NCBI RefSeq assembly: GCF_024506395.1
Contig: NZ_JANIBO010000002.1
Coordinates: 186,001-250,000, forward strand
Origin: Cetobacterium sp. NK01
GTDB taxonomy: Bacteria > Fusobacteriota > Fusobacteriia > Fusobacteriales > Fusobacteriaceae
Direction of reading: 5' to 3'
Length of the DNA stretch: 64,000 bases
The number at the start of each line of letters is the position of its first letter. Position 1 is the first letter of the stretch. The notes below the pieces were generated by a model, which was not told the DNA's origin, did not search any database, and saw only the letters and a list, made by a program, of their open reading frames with translations. The position numbers were made by a program, and so were the translations under genes. Shown here one piece after another: positions 16,690 through 26,738 of this stretch.

Positions 16690-17382
16690 ATGAGTTTTTT
16701 ATTTAAACTTTTTAACAATAAGAACATCAAGGAACTCGAAAAAATTAATCTAACTTTAAACCAAAAATTATTAAATCTTCAGAAAGAGTTAGAAGAGAAA
16801 GAGGTTCTTATTAGCAACTACTCTTCTTTACAATCTAAGCCAAATACTGACTATTCTAAACAATGGCAACTTATGGAAAAAAACCTTAGAAATCTACAAG
16901 AAGAAAATAGAATGTTAAAAGAAAATTTTATTAAATTAAATAGAATTATTCCTAAGCAACAGTGGCAATACTCTTTTTTAGTTGATTTACATCATTTTTA
17001 TTCAGCTAATAAATTTGTTAGCATCAGAGAAAAACTTTTTGAAGCTGGAATTAAATATTTACAAGATATAAATGAAGAAATGTTTTCAACAATTTTAAAA
17101 GAGGAACGTTATGTACAAGAGGGGCTTCAAAAATTTTTAGACTATAAAAATGGGGTTGTTGATTGGGATGTGAAAACTTTCCTAATAAAAGGCGATAGAG
17201 TTACAAGAATTTATCAAAAATCTAGAAAATTTTTAAATATTTTATCTGAAAAAAATATTGAGTTTATGGTTGAATTAGAATCCTTTGACTTTCAATCACT
17301 TAGTGAATCTGGATTTTCTCAAGAGGATATTGACGCTTTTAAACAAAAATATGAATCATATAATGCCGAAAGAAAAATATAA
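16690..17382 (+). CDS. coiled-coil hypothetical protein, 230 aa
   Basis: Begins with a basic segment, then a long coiled coil (about residues 13-90, many Leu/Glu/Lys heptads), then an unknown helical domain with QWQYSFLVDLHHFYSANKFVSIREKLFEAG. The last ~30 residues (FQSLSESGFSQEDIDAFKQKY) look like a single helix-hairpin-helix or similar helical pair. GGGGGAGAGAC is the ribosome site. Fifty-three bases upstream of the sigma4-like gene, so probably one operon. No function assigned. Confidence 0.7.
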   Translation: MSFLFKLFNNKNIKELEKINLTLNQKLLNLQKELEEKEVLISNYSSLQSKPNTDYSKQWQLMEKNLRNLQEENRMLKENFIKLNRIIPKQQWQYSFLVDLHHFYSANKFVSIREKLFEAGIKYLQDINEEMFSTILKEERYVQEGLQKFLDYKNGVVDWDVKTFLIKGDRVTRIYQKSRKFLNILSEKNIEFMVELESFDFQSLSESGFSQEDIDAFKQKYESYNAERKI

Positions 17383-17435
17383 TAGCTTTTACCTAGTTTA
17401 TATATTAGGCGTAGAGTTTTGGGGAGGAAATTTTG

Positions 17436-19268
17436 ATGAGTACATACAAATTATGGTGCAACTACCTTAGAATTGATAGATTTATTTATCCGGATGAAAA
17501 AAAATTAAAATTTTTAAATTTTTGTCAAGAAAATAATGCTATCTATCTATCTGAAATAGATGAGGAGTTACTAACTCAATACTCCAAAGTACCTGGTGTT
17601 GGTCCTGGAAGAATTGCAGATATAAAAAATGATCTTTCAGAGATTGTAGAAAGATTTTCAAAGCAAAAAACTTTTAAAAAGATTGTTGATTGTCGTTTAG
17701 ATAATATAATTTTCAATATTAAACATATTGAAGGAATTACTGTTGGAGAATTTTTGAACTATACCCAAAAAGATATTGACTCTTTACATCTATCTAATAA
17801 TGAGTTAGAAAGAATCTATGAAATATGCACTACTACTCTTCCACTAGAAGAAACTTTAAAAAAAATTAAAAGTACTCTTTCTCAGGAAGATATACAACTT
17901 TTAATAGATAGACTTGAAAATAATAAAACATTAGAGGAAATCGGAAGCCAAAGAAATATAAGTCGTGAGAGAACAAGACAAATAGAGATAAAATTAAAAC
18001 AAATTATTGCAAATATATTTAGAAATACAAATTTAAATATAGCTTTAAAAATTGAAGCTAATTTTAAAGATGAAATATCTTTATGTGAGATGTCTAAGCT
18101 TTTTGGTGATAATTATCGTTTTTTAGTTAGCTTTTTGAAAAGAAATGAGATTTTCTCAAGACCTTTTTATATTGATTTTTTAGATTTATTCCTTTTTGAT
18201 AGAAGAGAAAGATTTTTTAAGATCTTTTATTCTCTAGAGTTTACTAATATCTTAACTACTGAAAATGTAAAAACAATTAGAAGTAGTTTTAAAAGCTTTA
18301 AATGGATAACTCAAGATGAAATCGAAAAAATAATTACAAAACTTGGATATGAAAAACATGGGAAATATTATGTTCAAAATAGTGGGTACAAAGATATTCT
18401 TGAACTTTATTTTGTAAAATTAGTTTCTCATCCTTTAAGAGTTGATGAAAATACCATTAAATTAATAATAGAAGATATCAATTCAAGATTAGATTATAAT
18501 CTTTATTCTGAAGAAATAAAAAATATGAATGATAATACAGCGATATATTTAGCTCGTAGATTAGAAGGGTTATTATCTAGAATAGATGGTATTATAATGA
18601 CGGATTCAAGAACTTATATTCATATAAATAAAATTAAATACAATGTAGAAGAGTTTTTAAATCTAAAAAATACTATTTTATCTTTTAATGAAAATTATAT
18701 TGATAGTATTGCTGTTTATAAAAATTTAGAAACTACTTTAAATAGTATTGGAATTTATTCTGATCACGTTTTTTACTCTCTATTTAAATATCATTTTGCC
18801 CAAGAGCTAAATTTAACTACAAATGGAAATAGTAGAGTTTTAACTATTGGAGACCAAGGTTTTAATAGAGTTGAAGAGCTTGAAAAATTTATTGAAACTG
18901 AAGGAAAAATTCTTGAAAAAAGTTATATTCAAGAAAAACTTAATTATTCAAATGTTTCTTTAAATAATGCTATTGATAATTCAAATAAAATTATAAGTTT
19001 TGATAGATCATTTATTGGTCTTATAAATTTTGTCCAAATGACTAAAAATGAAATTGAACTTTTTAAAACTTTAGTTATTTCTAACGATAATGATGGAAAT
19101 ATATCTATTCCAGAATTAATAAGTAAAATAAATTTAAATAAAAGCTTTAAAGCTTTTATCAAGAAAAATAATATAAATAAATACTTTATTGCATCTTTAG
19201 TTAGATATTACTTCCCTGAATATAAAGGCGGTTGTAACTTATTAAGCAAAAAAAGTATTATTAAATGA
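17436..19268 (+). CDS. large protein with helix-hairpin-helix and sigma-70 region-4-like HTH
   Basis: 610 residues from the ATG following GGGGAGGAAA at 8 bases; a TTG directly before it is less likely. Around residues 50-66 there is a helix-hairpin-helix (VPGVGPGRIADIKN), as in DNA-repair proteins and the RNA polymerase alpha C-terminal domain. Residues ~147-192 match a sigma-70 region 4 helix-turn-helix (TLEEIGSQRNISRERTRQIE). The remaining 400 residues are unknown and helical. Regions 2 and 3 of a sigma factor are absent, so it is not a complete sigma factor. A DNA-binding or transcription-associated role is inferred. Confidence 0.7.
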   Translation: MSTYKLWCNYLRIDRFIYPDEKKLKFLNFCQENNAIYLSEIDEELLTQYSKVPGVGPGRIADIKNDLSEIVERFSKQKTFKKIVDCRLDNIIFNIKHIEGITVGEFLNYTQKDIDSLHLSNNELERIYEICTTTLPLEETLKKIKSTLSQEDIQLLIDRLENNKTLEEIGSQRNISRERTRQIEIKLKQIIANIFRNTNLNIALKIEANFKDEISLCEMSKLFGDNYRFLVSFLKRNEIFSRPFYIDFLDLFLFDRRERFFKIFYSLEFTNILTTENVKTIRSSFKSFKWITQDEIEKIITKLGYEKHGKYYVQNSGYKDILELYFVKLVSHPLRVDENTIKLIIEDINSRLDYNLYSEEIKNMNDNTAIYLARRLEGLLSRIDGIIMTDSRTYIHINKIKYNVEEFLNLKNTILSFNENYIDSIAVYKNLETTLNSIGIYSDHVFYSLFKYHFAQELNLTTNGNSRVLTIGDQGFNRVEELEKFIETEGKILEKSYIQEKLNYSNVSLNNAIDNSNKIISFDRSFIGLINFVQMTKNEIELFKTLVISNDNDGNISIPELISKINLNKSFKAFIKKNNINKYFIASLVRYYFPEYKGGCNLLSKKSIIK

Positions 19269-19271
19269 TTC

Positions 19272-19303
19272 GAGTCTGGTTAAATCTAGACTCTTTTTCT
19301 TTT
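19272..19303 (+). terminator. terminator after the sigma4-like gene
   Basis: Stem GAGTCT/AGACTC with a 10-base loop region, followed by TTTTTCTTTTT. It separates the first two genes of the set from the helicase gene. Confidence 0.75.
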
Positions 19304-19308
19304 TAATA

Positions 19309-19333
19309 AGTTAAATATCTTGAAAATTTAACT
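19309..19333. promoter_or_regulatory. inverted repeat AGTTAAAT-N9-ATTTAACT at the helicase promoter
   Basis: Perfect 8+8 inverted repeat whose right half abuts and partly covers the -35 element of the helicase promoter. It could be a repressor operator. The regulator is unknown. Confidence 0.45.
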
Positions 19334-19348
19334 AAAATAATATAATAT
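19320..19348 (+). promoter_or_regulatory. promoter of helicase-hydrogenase unit
   Basis: TTGAAA, 17-base spacer, TAATAT, about 30 bases before the start codon. Confidence 0.65.
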
Positions 19349-19378
19349 CTAATTAAGTCAAATTTTTGGAGTATGCTT

Positions 19379-22240
19379 ATGAAATTTTTAATTACTGACT
19401 ATTTTTTTAAAAGTGTACCTATAGAAAAAAATGAAAAAGTTTTAGATAAACTTTATTTTTTTTATAACACTATTAAAAACTATAAAATTTTAACCTATAA
19501 CTTGCCAAAAGGCTATTGGATAAAAAAAATTGCTGGTACAAATTCATTATATGAATTTAGAATTGATAGTGGTGACCGAATTTTTTTTCTATTTAACACT
19601 ATTATTCGTGATGATAGTCAAGGAAGTATTATTTTTTTAATCTATTCTTCTCATGATATGGCTGTAAAAAAAGCTAAAAGAAAAGAAGTTAACAATAGTA
19701 ATCTAAAAGAATTTATTGTATTTGATCAAGATAATAATATTACATCAGTTGATGAGAACTTTTTTAATTATAATAACTTAATAACTTATGAAATTATTCA
19801 AGATTCTCACTTTATTGAAAATTTTGAAAATAAAAAATATAAATACTATTATCTAAATGATGAACAATATTCATGCCTTATTGATTCTCCACCATACTTT
19901 GTCGCTGGAAGTGCTGGAAGTGGAAAAAGTACAATAACCCTTAGAAAGCTATTAAATCTAGAAGAAAATCAAGAATTCTATGACATGTCTAAAGTTTTGT
20001 ATTTAACATCTAATAGATATTTAAAAGATAACTCTTACGAACAATATCTAGAATTTCGAAAGTCCAACATTAAAATAGGGAATTTTTTTACCTTAAAAGA
20101 ATTTTTATGTAAATTTTTAAATGTTTCTTCCAAGCAAATTGTAGAATTTTCTAAATTTAAAGAGTTTTTTATTTTTTCTTATCCTAATAGAAAAAAAATT
20201 GAACTTTCTATTGAAGAAATTTACTCTGAAATAAATGGAATAATTAAAGGCCTTATGATAAAAGGTGAAGCTGATAATTGGAATAGAAATCTTTCTAAAT
20301 CGTCTTTATCTTTAGAAGATTATTTAAATTTAAGCTCTAAATATTCCACTTTAAATAGAGAACAACGTATATTTTTTTATGAAGTTTGTCAAAAATATAA
20401 TCTTTGGTTAAAGAAAAACAATCTTTTTGATTTAAATGACTTATCCATTGAACTTTTAAAAAATGATATTACTTTTGATTTTATAATAATCGATGAAATT
20501 CAAGACTTAACAGAGTTACAAATTTTTGCTTTAACATCTCTTGTTAAAAATAAAGATAATATTTTTTTAGCTGGAGATATACATCAAATGATAAATTCTA
20601 CTTTTTTTAGCTTTGAAAGAATTAAAAATCTTTTTTATTCAAGGTATAAACAGAAAGTTAATATTAAAGTACTATCTAAAAATTACAGAAGTTGTAAAAA
20701 AATAGTAGATTTAGCTAATTACTTTGGTGAGTTAAGAAGCTCACATATAGGTAACTTGGGTAGCGATGATTATAAAGAGATTGCTATTCAAAAGGATGGA
20801 GAAGTTAATCTAACATCTGTCAACCTTTCTCTTTTAGATAATGCCCAAAATGATGCTCATTCGGCAATTGTAGTTGCTAACGAGGCCGTAAAATCAGAGC
20901 TTCTTGATAAATTACAAAATAAACATAGAATTTTTACTATTCAAGAGATAAAGGGATTAGAATATACTAATATTATTTGTTACAATCTTTCTTCAACATA
21001 TCAAGAACAATGGAAAAAAATTTTTGCTAAAAATGCCAAACACGATCAAAAATACAGAAAATATTTTAATATTTTTTATGTTGGTATAACTAGAGCTCAG
21101 GAAAACCTTATAATAATGGAATCAAATATATATGATAATCAAGTTCTAAAAGAACTACATAGTTTTTTAACTCCTAACGAGAATATAAATATTACTAAAA
21201 ATAAAGATAATATACTGAGAGAAAAAGAAGAGTGGTTGAAAGAAGGAATTAAACTGTACAAATTAGAACAATTAAGTGAAGCTCAATATGCTTTTGAAAA
21301 AGCAGGAGAACCAACTTGGATTTTAGAGCGAGATATTGAAAATGATATTTCACAACTTAACTTTAAACACGCTATAAATAAATTATCTATAAAATCTTTA
21401 AAAAGTAAAGAAGTCTATTACAGAAAGTTAATAATTGACACTGCAATTGATAACAACCTTTTCTTTATAGCTGCTGAATCTAATCGAATCTTTGGTATTT
21501 CTTACAAAGATAAGGAAATTAAAGAGGGCATAAAAAAAGGTATTGAAGATAACCTTTTTACTCAAAAAGAACTTCAAAAAATAATTCAATTATATAAAGA
21601 AAAGAAGGATTCTAGTTTCGTTGGAGATTTACTATTAAAAATGAAACGATTTAATGAAGCTTTAATATTTTATCAAAACTTAAATAATCCAGTTGGAATA
21701 CGTTTAGCTAGAACTGGTATTTTAGAAGATTTTTTTAAATTTTTACCTAATTTCCAAGAAAAAATCTTTGAATTAGATGATATTATTCTTAATAAAAATA
21801 TCAATAGTTTCGATAAAAAAGATAAATTAACAGCTTTACATAGAGCTCTTTTAATAAAAGAAGATCCTATTCTCTTTGAAATGATTCTACATTTAGGAGG
21901 TAACATAAATACTTTTGTTAAAAGTAAAGAATTAGTTCCTTTTTACTGCTTTAATAAAATGAATCTTTCAAAAGAGATTCAACTAAAATTCTTAGATGTC
22001 TTTACTAAATTTAATTTTGATTTTAATAATACTCAATTTTTTCAAATATATTTAAAAAATATTAAATTATTTAAGCTTTTAATAAAAAAAGGAATTTTAC
22101 ACTTAAATATCTTCTCCGAATTAATTGATAAAGCACTTATTAATTTAGAAGATATTTCCAATGACAATGTTGAAAAAAGGAAATTAATTTTATATAAGAA
22201 TATAATTAAAAACTACAAAAATAAAAAGGAGAATTTATGA
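19379..22240 (+). CDS. RelE-like / UvrD-type helicase / TPR-ankyrin-like fusion protein
   Basis: 953 residues from the second ATG, 7 bases after GGAG. Residues ~1-100 resemble a RelE/ParE toxin fold ([22 protein letters not shown], then [18 protein letters not shown]). A superfamily 1 helicase follows: Walker [12 protein letters not shown] near 175-185, Walker [15 protein letters not shown], motif [20 protein letters not shown], motif [13 protein letters not shown], motif [16 protein letters not shown]. From ~615 on come helical TPR-like repeats ([22 protein letters not shown]) and ankyrin-like units ([28 protein letters not shown]). The architecture recalls eukaryotic TRANK1-type proteins. 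A role in DNA or RNA repair or defence is inferred. Confidence 0.8.
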   Translation: MKFLITDYFFKSVPIEKNEKVLDKLYFFYNTIKNYKILTYNLPKGYWIKKIAGTNSLYEFRIDSGDRIFFLFNTIIRDDSQGSIIFLIYSSHDMAVKKAKRKEVNNSNLKEFIVFDQDNNITSVDENFFNYNNLITYEIIQDSHFIENFENKKYKYYYLNDEQYSCLIDSPPYFVAGSAGSGKSTITLRKLLNLEENQEFYDMSKVLYLTSNRYLKDNSYEQYLEFRKSNIKIGNFFTLKEFLCKFLNVSSKQIVEFSKFKEFFIFSYPNRKKIELSIEEIYSEINGIIKGLMIKGEADNWNRNLSKSSLSLEDYLNLSSKYSTLNREQRIFFYEVCQKYNLWLKKNNLFDLNDLSIELLKNDITFDFIIIDEIQDLTELQIFALTSLVKNKDNIFLAGDIHQMINSTFFSFERIKNLFYSRYKQKVNIKVLSKNYRSCKKIVDLANYFGELRSSHIGNLGSDDYKEIAIQKDGEVNLTSVNLSLLDNAQNDAHSAIVVANEAVKSELLDKLQNKHRIFTIQEIKGLEYTNIICYNLSSTYQEQWKKIFAKNAKHDQKYRKYFNIFYVGITRAQENLIIMESNIYDNQVLKELHSFLTPNENINITKNKDNILREKEEWLKEGIKLYKLEQLSEAQYAFEKAGEPTWILERDIENDISQLNFKHAINKLSIKSLKSKEVYYRKLIIDTAIDNNLFFIAAESNRIFGISYKDKEIKEGIKKGIEDNLFTQKELQKIIQLYKEKKDSSFVGDLLLKMKRFNEALIFYQNLNNPVGIRLARTGILEDFFKFLPNFQEKIFELDDIILNKNINSFDKKDKLTALHRALLIKEDPILFEMILHLGGNINTFVKSKELVPFYCFNKMNLSKEIQLKFLDVFTKFNFDFNNTQFFQIYLKNIKLFKLLIKKGILHLNIFSELIDKALINLEDISNDNVEKRKLILYKNIIKNYKNKKENL

Positions 22241-24168
22241 ACAAGAAACAAAACTTACTTAGAACAACTTTAGGTTCTGTCTTTATGGAAAGTGATCTTA
22301 TGGGAGGCCTTGTAGGAGAGAATAGGCTTATTACAATCTCTGGTAAAGTTAATAACCCTGGAATTTATGAAATTCCTGAAAATGCAACTCTAAAGGATAT
22401 TTTAGATATTGCTGGTGGTATGAAAAACGGTAAAGACTTCAAAGCGGCTCAATTTGGTTTACCTTTTGGTGGGTTCGCAACAAAAGAGTCTTTAAATGAA
22501 ATTGTTGATTTTGATCATTTTTTTGATTCAAAGCATCCAAAAGCATTGATAGTTTTATCTAATGAAAGCTGTGTTGTCCAATTTGCAAAATATTATATTG
22601 AGTTTATTTTAGGAAAATTATCTAAAGGAGAATACAGAGAATATCTTATTGCTAAATTTGAAATAGAGAGATCTTGGAGGGTTTTAGATAGAATTTCTAA
22701 AGGTAAAGGAAATATGAGAGATTTGTATCTTTTAAGACAACTATCTAAAAATATAAAAGAAACTACTCAACAAAAACACAATCTTATTGAAGAAGCTATT
22801 GATGCTTTTTATCACGAATTTGAAGAACATATTGAAGAACATAGATGCTATACTGGAGAGTGTCCACAACTTGTTAAATTTAGAATAACAAGCAAATGTA
22901 TTGGATGTACTGCTTGCGCTAGAGTTTGTCCTGTTCATTGTATCGAGGGAAAAATAAAAGAAAGACATCGTATTGACATTGAAAGATGCACTCATTGCGG
23001 TCAATGTGTTGCTGCCTGTCCTGTAAATGCCATCAATGAGGGTGATAACAGTTTAAAATTCTTAAGGGATCTTTCGACTCCAGGAAAAATAGTAATTACA
23101 CAAATGGCTCCTGCTGTTAGAGTAGCTTTAGGAGAAGCTTTTGGATTTGAAGCTGGTGTTAATATTGAGAAAAAAATTAATGGTGCTTTAAGAATGCTTG
23201 GAGTTGACTATGTATTTGACACTACATGGGCTGCTGATTTGACTATTATGGAAGAAGCTACTGAATTTCAACAAAGACTAGAAGCTTTCTTTAAAGGTGA
23301 TGACAATGTTAGACTTCCTATTCTTACATCTTGTTGTCCTGCTTGGGTTAAATTTATAGAACAAAGCTATCCCGACATGTTAGATGTTCCTTCAACTGTT
23401 AAATCCCCTATGCAAATTTTTTCAACTATTGCTAAAGATATTTGGGCTAAAGAAAAAGGTTATAAAAGAGATGAAGTAACTACAGTTGCTATTATGCCTT
23501 GTTTAGCTAAAAAATATGAAGCTGCAAGAGATGAATTCTCTAGAGGAGATAATTATGATACTGATTATGTTATTACTACTAGAGAATTAATCAAGATTCT
23601 AAAAGAAACTGAGATAGATTTAAATGCTGTTGAAGAAGAAGAGTTTGATAATCCATTGGGTGAATACTCTGGTGCAGGTATTATTTTCGGTAGAACCGGA
23701 GGAGTTATTGAGGCTGCTACAAGATCTACTATTGAAATGATTACAGGTGAGAGAATCGATAATATTGAATTTGAAGCCTTAAGAGGTTGGGATGGATTTA
23801 GAAGTTGTGATCTAACAATTGGACATATAGAACTTAGAATCGGTATTGCTCACGGACTTGAAGAAGCTAAAAAAATGCTTGATAAAATTAGAAGTGGTGA
23901 AGAATTCTATCACGCTATAGAAATTATGGCATGTAAAGGTGGATGTATTGGTGGTGGTGGTCAACCTAAAGCCATCAAAAAACAAGAAACACTTGAAAAA
24001 AGAGCACAAGGTCTTAATAATATAGATACAGCTTCTGAATATAGAAGATCTCATGAAAATCCTCAAGTACTAGCAATTTATGAAAAGTATCTAGATTATC
24101 CTTTAAGTAGAAAAGCTCATGAACTTTTACATACTAAGTACTTTCCGAAAATAAAAACACACAGATAA
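22237..24168 (+). CDS. [FeFe] hydrogenase with SLBB/NuoF-like N-terminus
   Basis: 643 residues. Residues ~30-90 are an SLBB domain ([23 protein letters not shown]) and ~100-200 match the C-terminal tail of NuoF/HydB. Then two ferredoxin [4Fe-4S] sites ([12 protein letters not shown] at 221-231, [12 protein letters not shown] at 251-261) and the H-cluster domain with TSCCPAW (C366, C367), MPCLAKK (C421) and [12 protein letters not shown] (C566, C570), plus the small-subunit-type C-terminus. All catalytic ligands are present, so it should make or consume H2. In the NuoF-like tail the four cluster cysteines are missing. Start overlaps the helicase stop as ATGA, with AAGGAG before it. Confidence 0.93.
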   Translation: MNKKQNLLRTTLGSVFMESDLMGGLVGENRLITISGKVNNPGIYEIPENATLKDILDIAGGMKNGKDFKAAQFGLPFGGFATKESLNEIVDFDHFFDSKHPKALIVLSNESCVVQFAKYYIEFILGKLSKGEYREYLIAKFEIERSWRVLDRISKGKGNMRDLYLLRQLSKNIKETTQQKHNLIEEAIDAFYHEFEEHIEEHRCYTGECPQLVKFRITSKCIGCTACARVCPVHCIEGKIKERHRIDIERCTHCGQCVAACPVNAINEGDNSLKFLRDLSTPGKIVITQMAPAVRVALGEAFGFEAGVNIEKKINGALRMLGVDYVFDTTWAADLTIMEEATEFQQRLEAFFKGDDNVRLPILTSCCPAWVKFIEQSYPDMLDVPSTVKSPMQIFSTIAKDIWAKEKGYKRDEVTTVAIMPCLAKKYEAARDEFSRGDNYDTDYVITTRELIKILKETEIDLNAVEEEEFDNPLGEYSGAGIIFGRTGGVIEAATRSTIEMITGERIDNIEFEALRGWDGFRSCDLTIGHIELRIGIAHGLEEAKKMLDKIRSGEEFYHAIEIMACKGGCIGGGGQPKAIKKQETLEKRAQGLNNIDTASEYRRSHENPQVLAIYEKYLDYPLSRKAHELLHTKYFPKIKTHR

Positions 24169-24181
24169 AAATAAATTTGAT

Positions 24182-24213
24182 ATAGAAGCCTATAAATAGG
24201 CTTCTATATTTTT
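24182..24213 (+). terminator. terminator after the hydrogenase
   Basis: Stem ATAGAAGCCTA/TAGGCTTCTAT with a 4-base loop, then a short T run. Confidence 0.7.
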
Positions 24214-24252
24214 ACTCCTATTTAATGATTAAATTTTTAACAAGGAGGTTTT

Positions 24253-25695
24253 ATGAAAACTAAAAACTTTTTTTATTTTTTAACTTTAGGTTTATTAATA
24301 AATTCAAATATTTATACTGAAGATACTTCTTCTAAAATCGATATTGATATTACTATGAAAAAATCTATTGTTGAAAATATTATTAACAATCAACTTCCAT
24401 ACACTATTGAAGATACAGGTTCTGGTAATCAAATCTTTAATGGAAATAAAAATAATATCTTAGGTATGGGATTAGACATTCTTGGAGCTGTAGATAAAAA
24501 GTTTTCACAATTTTCCGAATCTTTTGTTTGGGCATATAAAATAAATCGTTCACCTATTAGTTTTTCTGCACAAGAACAGGAAATTCAAGCCATAACTGAT
24601 ATCAGCGGTTTATTTAAAGCAAGCTGGAGTAGACAAAGTCAGAGTACAGAGATTGCTTTAAATGGTACTGCTGGAATTAATAGTATCGTTAGTATCTCAC
24701 CTAATTGGCAAATAAATGCTAACAGCAAACCCTTTTTAAATATCTCTAATAATGATCTGCCTTTAACTCTAAATATTTATGGTCTTAGTTTCAAAACTGA
24801 TATTAACATTGGAGATAGCCTGGAAAAAAGTGTTGTTTCAAAATTAAGAAAAGCTACTAATGAACTTGATTCTAAAATACAATCTTTTGATCTTAGATCA
24901 TTAGTAGAAAAATATTGGCTTAAATTTAAAGAACCTATACTTGTAAATCCTGAATATAATCTTTGGTTAACAGTTAACCCTAAATCAGCAAGATATTCAA
25001 ATCTTGTAACTACACAAGATCAACTAGGAATTAAGGTTGGAACAGATACTGATCTTCATCTTTATTTTGGAGAAAAGCCTTCTCCTGTTAACCTTACTAC
25101 ACTTCCGAGTATGAACTTTGGTTTTGTTAATGATTCTTTTAATATTATTTTACCTGTTTCAGCCTCATATAAAAGCTTAAATGAAATTATAAATAAAAAT
25201 CTAGATAACAAAGAGTTTAAAATTTTTTCTGGAGTTTCTTCTATCGTAAAAAATATAACTTTATCGTCTGAAACTTCAACTCTTAACGCTGTTACTGATT
25301 TTAGTTTAAATATTTTTGGCTTTTTAAATCCCACTGGAACTATAAAAGCTAATGTTAAGCCAAGTTTTGATCAAAATACAGGAACTTTAGTTGGTAATAA
25401 TTTTGACTATTCCCTTGAAACTAATAGTTTTATTCTTAAATTTGTTAACTCTATATTTAAAAATAAAATAAAGGAAACTATTCAAAATAAATATTTATCT
25501 TTTAATTCTACATCTGAAATTAAACTTGCACAAAATTATTTGCAACAGAAGGTTGAAAATATTGAATTAGAAAAAAATGTACATCTAAAATCATCTATTA
25601 ATACATTTAAAATCATAAATTTAGATATAAATAATGATTTTATATCTATTACATTTAATACAACTGGAAAATCTAGTTTAGAAATTTCTGAGTAA
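24253..25695 (+). CDS. DUF4403-type exported protein
   Basis: 480 residues. N-terminal signal peptide (KTKNFFYFLTLGLLINSNIYT) without a lipobox. The mature part is beta-rich with the DUF4403 pattern: a repeated barrel-like half (WSRQSQSTEIALNGTAGINSIVSISPNW..., and a second NIILPVSASYKSLNEIINKNL). The family may be a periplasmic lipid-binding tubular (BPI-like) protein, but its role is unproven. AAGGAGG is well placed. Single gene between two terminators. Confidence 0.7.
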   Translation: MKTKNFFYFLTLGLLINSNIYTEDTSSKIDIDITMKKSIVENIINNQLPYTIEDTGSGNQIFNGNKNNILGMGLDILGAVDKKFSQFSESFVWAYKINRSPISFSAQEQEIQAITDISGLFKASWSRQSQSTEIALNGTAGINSIVSISPNWQINANSKPFLNISNNDLPLTLNIYGLSFKTDINIGDSLEKSVVSKLRKATNELDSKIQSFDLRSLVEKYWLKFKEPILVNPEYNLWLTVNPKSARYSNLVTTQDQLGIKVGTDTDLHLYFGEKPSPVNLTTLPSMNFGFVNDSFNIILPVSASYKSLNEIINKNLDNKEFKIFSGVSSIVKNITLSSETSTLNAVTDFSLNIFGFLNPTGTIKANVKPSFDQNTGTLVGNNFDYSLETNSFILKFVNSIFKNKIKETIQNKYLSFNSTSEIKLAQNYLQQKVENIELEKNVHLKSSINTFKIINLDINNDFISITFNTTGKSSLEISE

Positions 25696-25702
25696 AATAC
25701 AA

Positions 25703-25730
25703 AAAAGAGGAGTTCAAACTCCTCTTTTTT
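25703..25730. terminator. bidirectional terminator
   Basis: Stem AAAGAGGAGTT/AACTCCTCTTT with flanking A and T runs between converging genes. Confidence 0.85.
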
Positions 25731-26676
25731 AATTACTTCTTAATATTTTTATAACCTCTTTGGATATCTCTTTCGTATTAATTTCTGATTCAACTTTTCC
25801 TAATTTTATTAATTGTAAAAATTCTTGCAATTCATAAATCATACTATTTTCTTCTTGAGGTACACTTATATCCTCTATCTCTCCATTTTTATAATAAATT
25901 TTAACATTTTCTATATTTGATATACCTGTTATTACAATAGATCCTTTTTCTCCTTGAATCTCACTCCCTATATAACTATTTGTTATTTTAGAATATACAA
26001 TTGAAGCTACCATATTTTCATATTCTAAAATTACAGTTCCTATTCCAGATACTCCACTATCTAAAATATACTCTACTTTTTCACTCTTTAGAGGATTTCC
26101 AAAAAGTTTCAAAGCAAAATACAATGGATAAACTCCAATATCTAAGTTTGCTCCTCCACCAAATTTTGGATCAAAAATATTTGTTAACTCTCCATTTTTT
26201 AAATTATCGTATCTCGATGAATATTGACAAAAATTTCCTATAAAACCTCTTAGAGGTCCAATTTTATCTAAACTTTTTTTTATTATTTTAAAATTTGGCA
26301 AAAATGTATTTTTCATTGCTTCCATTAATGTCATTTTATTTTTGTATGCAACTCTATACATTTCTTCTACTTCTTGTTCAGTTACTCCCATTGGTTTTTC
26401 ACACAAAATATGTTTTTTATTCTCTAATAGTTTTAAACTTTGCTCAAAATGTAATGAGTTAGGACTAGCTATATAAACCATATCTATATCTTTTCTATTA
26501 CAAAGTTCTTTAAAATCTACAATTATATCATCCACTTTATAATTTTTAGCGAACTCATAACCTTTTTCATAACTTCTAGAATATACTGCTTTAAGTTGAC
26601 AATCTTTCACTTTTTCGACTGCTTGGGCAAATTCATGAGATATTTTACTTGTTCCAATAATCGCTATTTTTACCAT
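25729..26676 (-). CDS. Gfo/Idh/MocA family oxidoreductase
   Basis: 315 residues from the ATG preceded by AAGGAGAAAAATTG (thirteen upstream in-frame codons are rejected). N-terminal Rossmann fold VKIAIIGTSKISHEF, then YIASPNSLHFEQ and the signature ILCEKPMG with the catalytic Lys. C-terminal GFO-fold domain includes GGGANLDIGVYPL. NAD(P)-dependent sugar or inositol-type dehydrogenase; substrate not assignable. Immediately upstream of the hut terminator, transcribed separately. Confidence 0.88.
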   Translation of the reverse strand: MVKIAIIGTSKISHEFAQAVEKVKDCQLKAVYSRSYEKGYEFAKNYKVDDIIVDFKELCNRKDIDMVYIASPNSLHFEQSLKLLENKKHILCEKPMGVTEQEVEEMYRVAYKNKMTLMEAMKNTFLPNFKIIKKSLDKIGPLRGFIGNFCQYSSRYDNLKNGELTNIFDPKFGGGANLDIGVYPLYFALKLFGNPLKSEKVEYILDSGVSGIGTVILEYENMVASIVYSKITNSYIGSEIQGEKGSIVITGISNIENVKIYYKNGEIEDISVPQEENSMIYELQEFLQLIKLGKVESEINTKEISKEVIKILRSN

Positions 26677-26701
26677 CAATTTTTCTCCTTTTAAATTTAA
26701 T

Positions 26702-26728
26702 AAAAAAGATGACACAAGTGTGTCATCT
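26702..26728 (-). terminator. terminator of the hut operon
   Basis: Perfect 10-bp stem AGATGACACA/TGTGTCATCT with a 2-base loop; the T run is on the minus strand. Confidence 0.85.
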
Positions 26729-26738
26729 CAACTTTTAA

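Noticed and set aside
17285-17470. Plus-strand frame of 61 codons between the coiled-coil and sigma4-like genes
   Set aside because: It overlaps the real genes in another frame and has no ribosome site.
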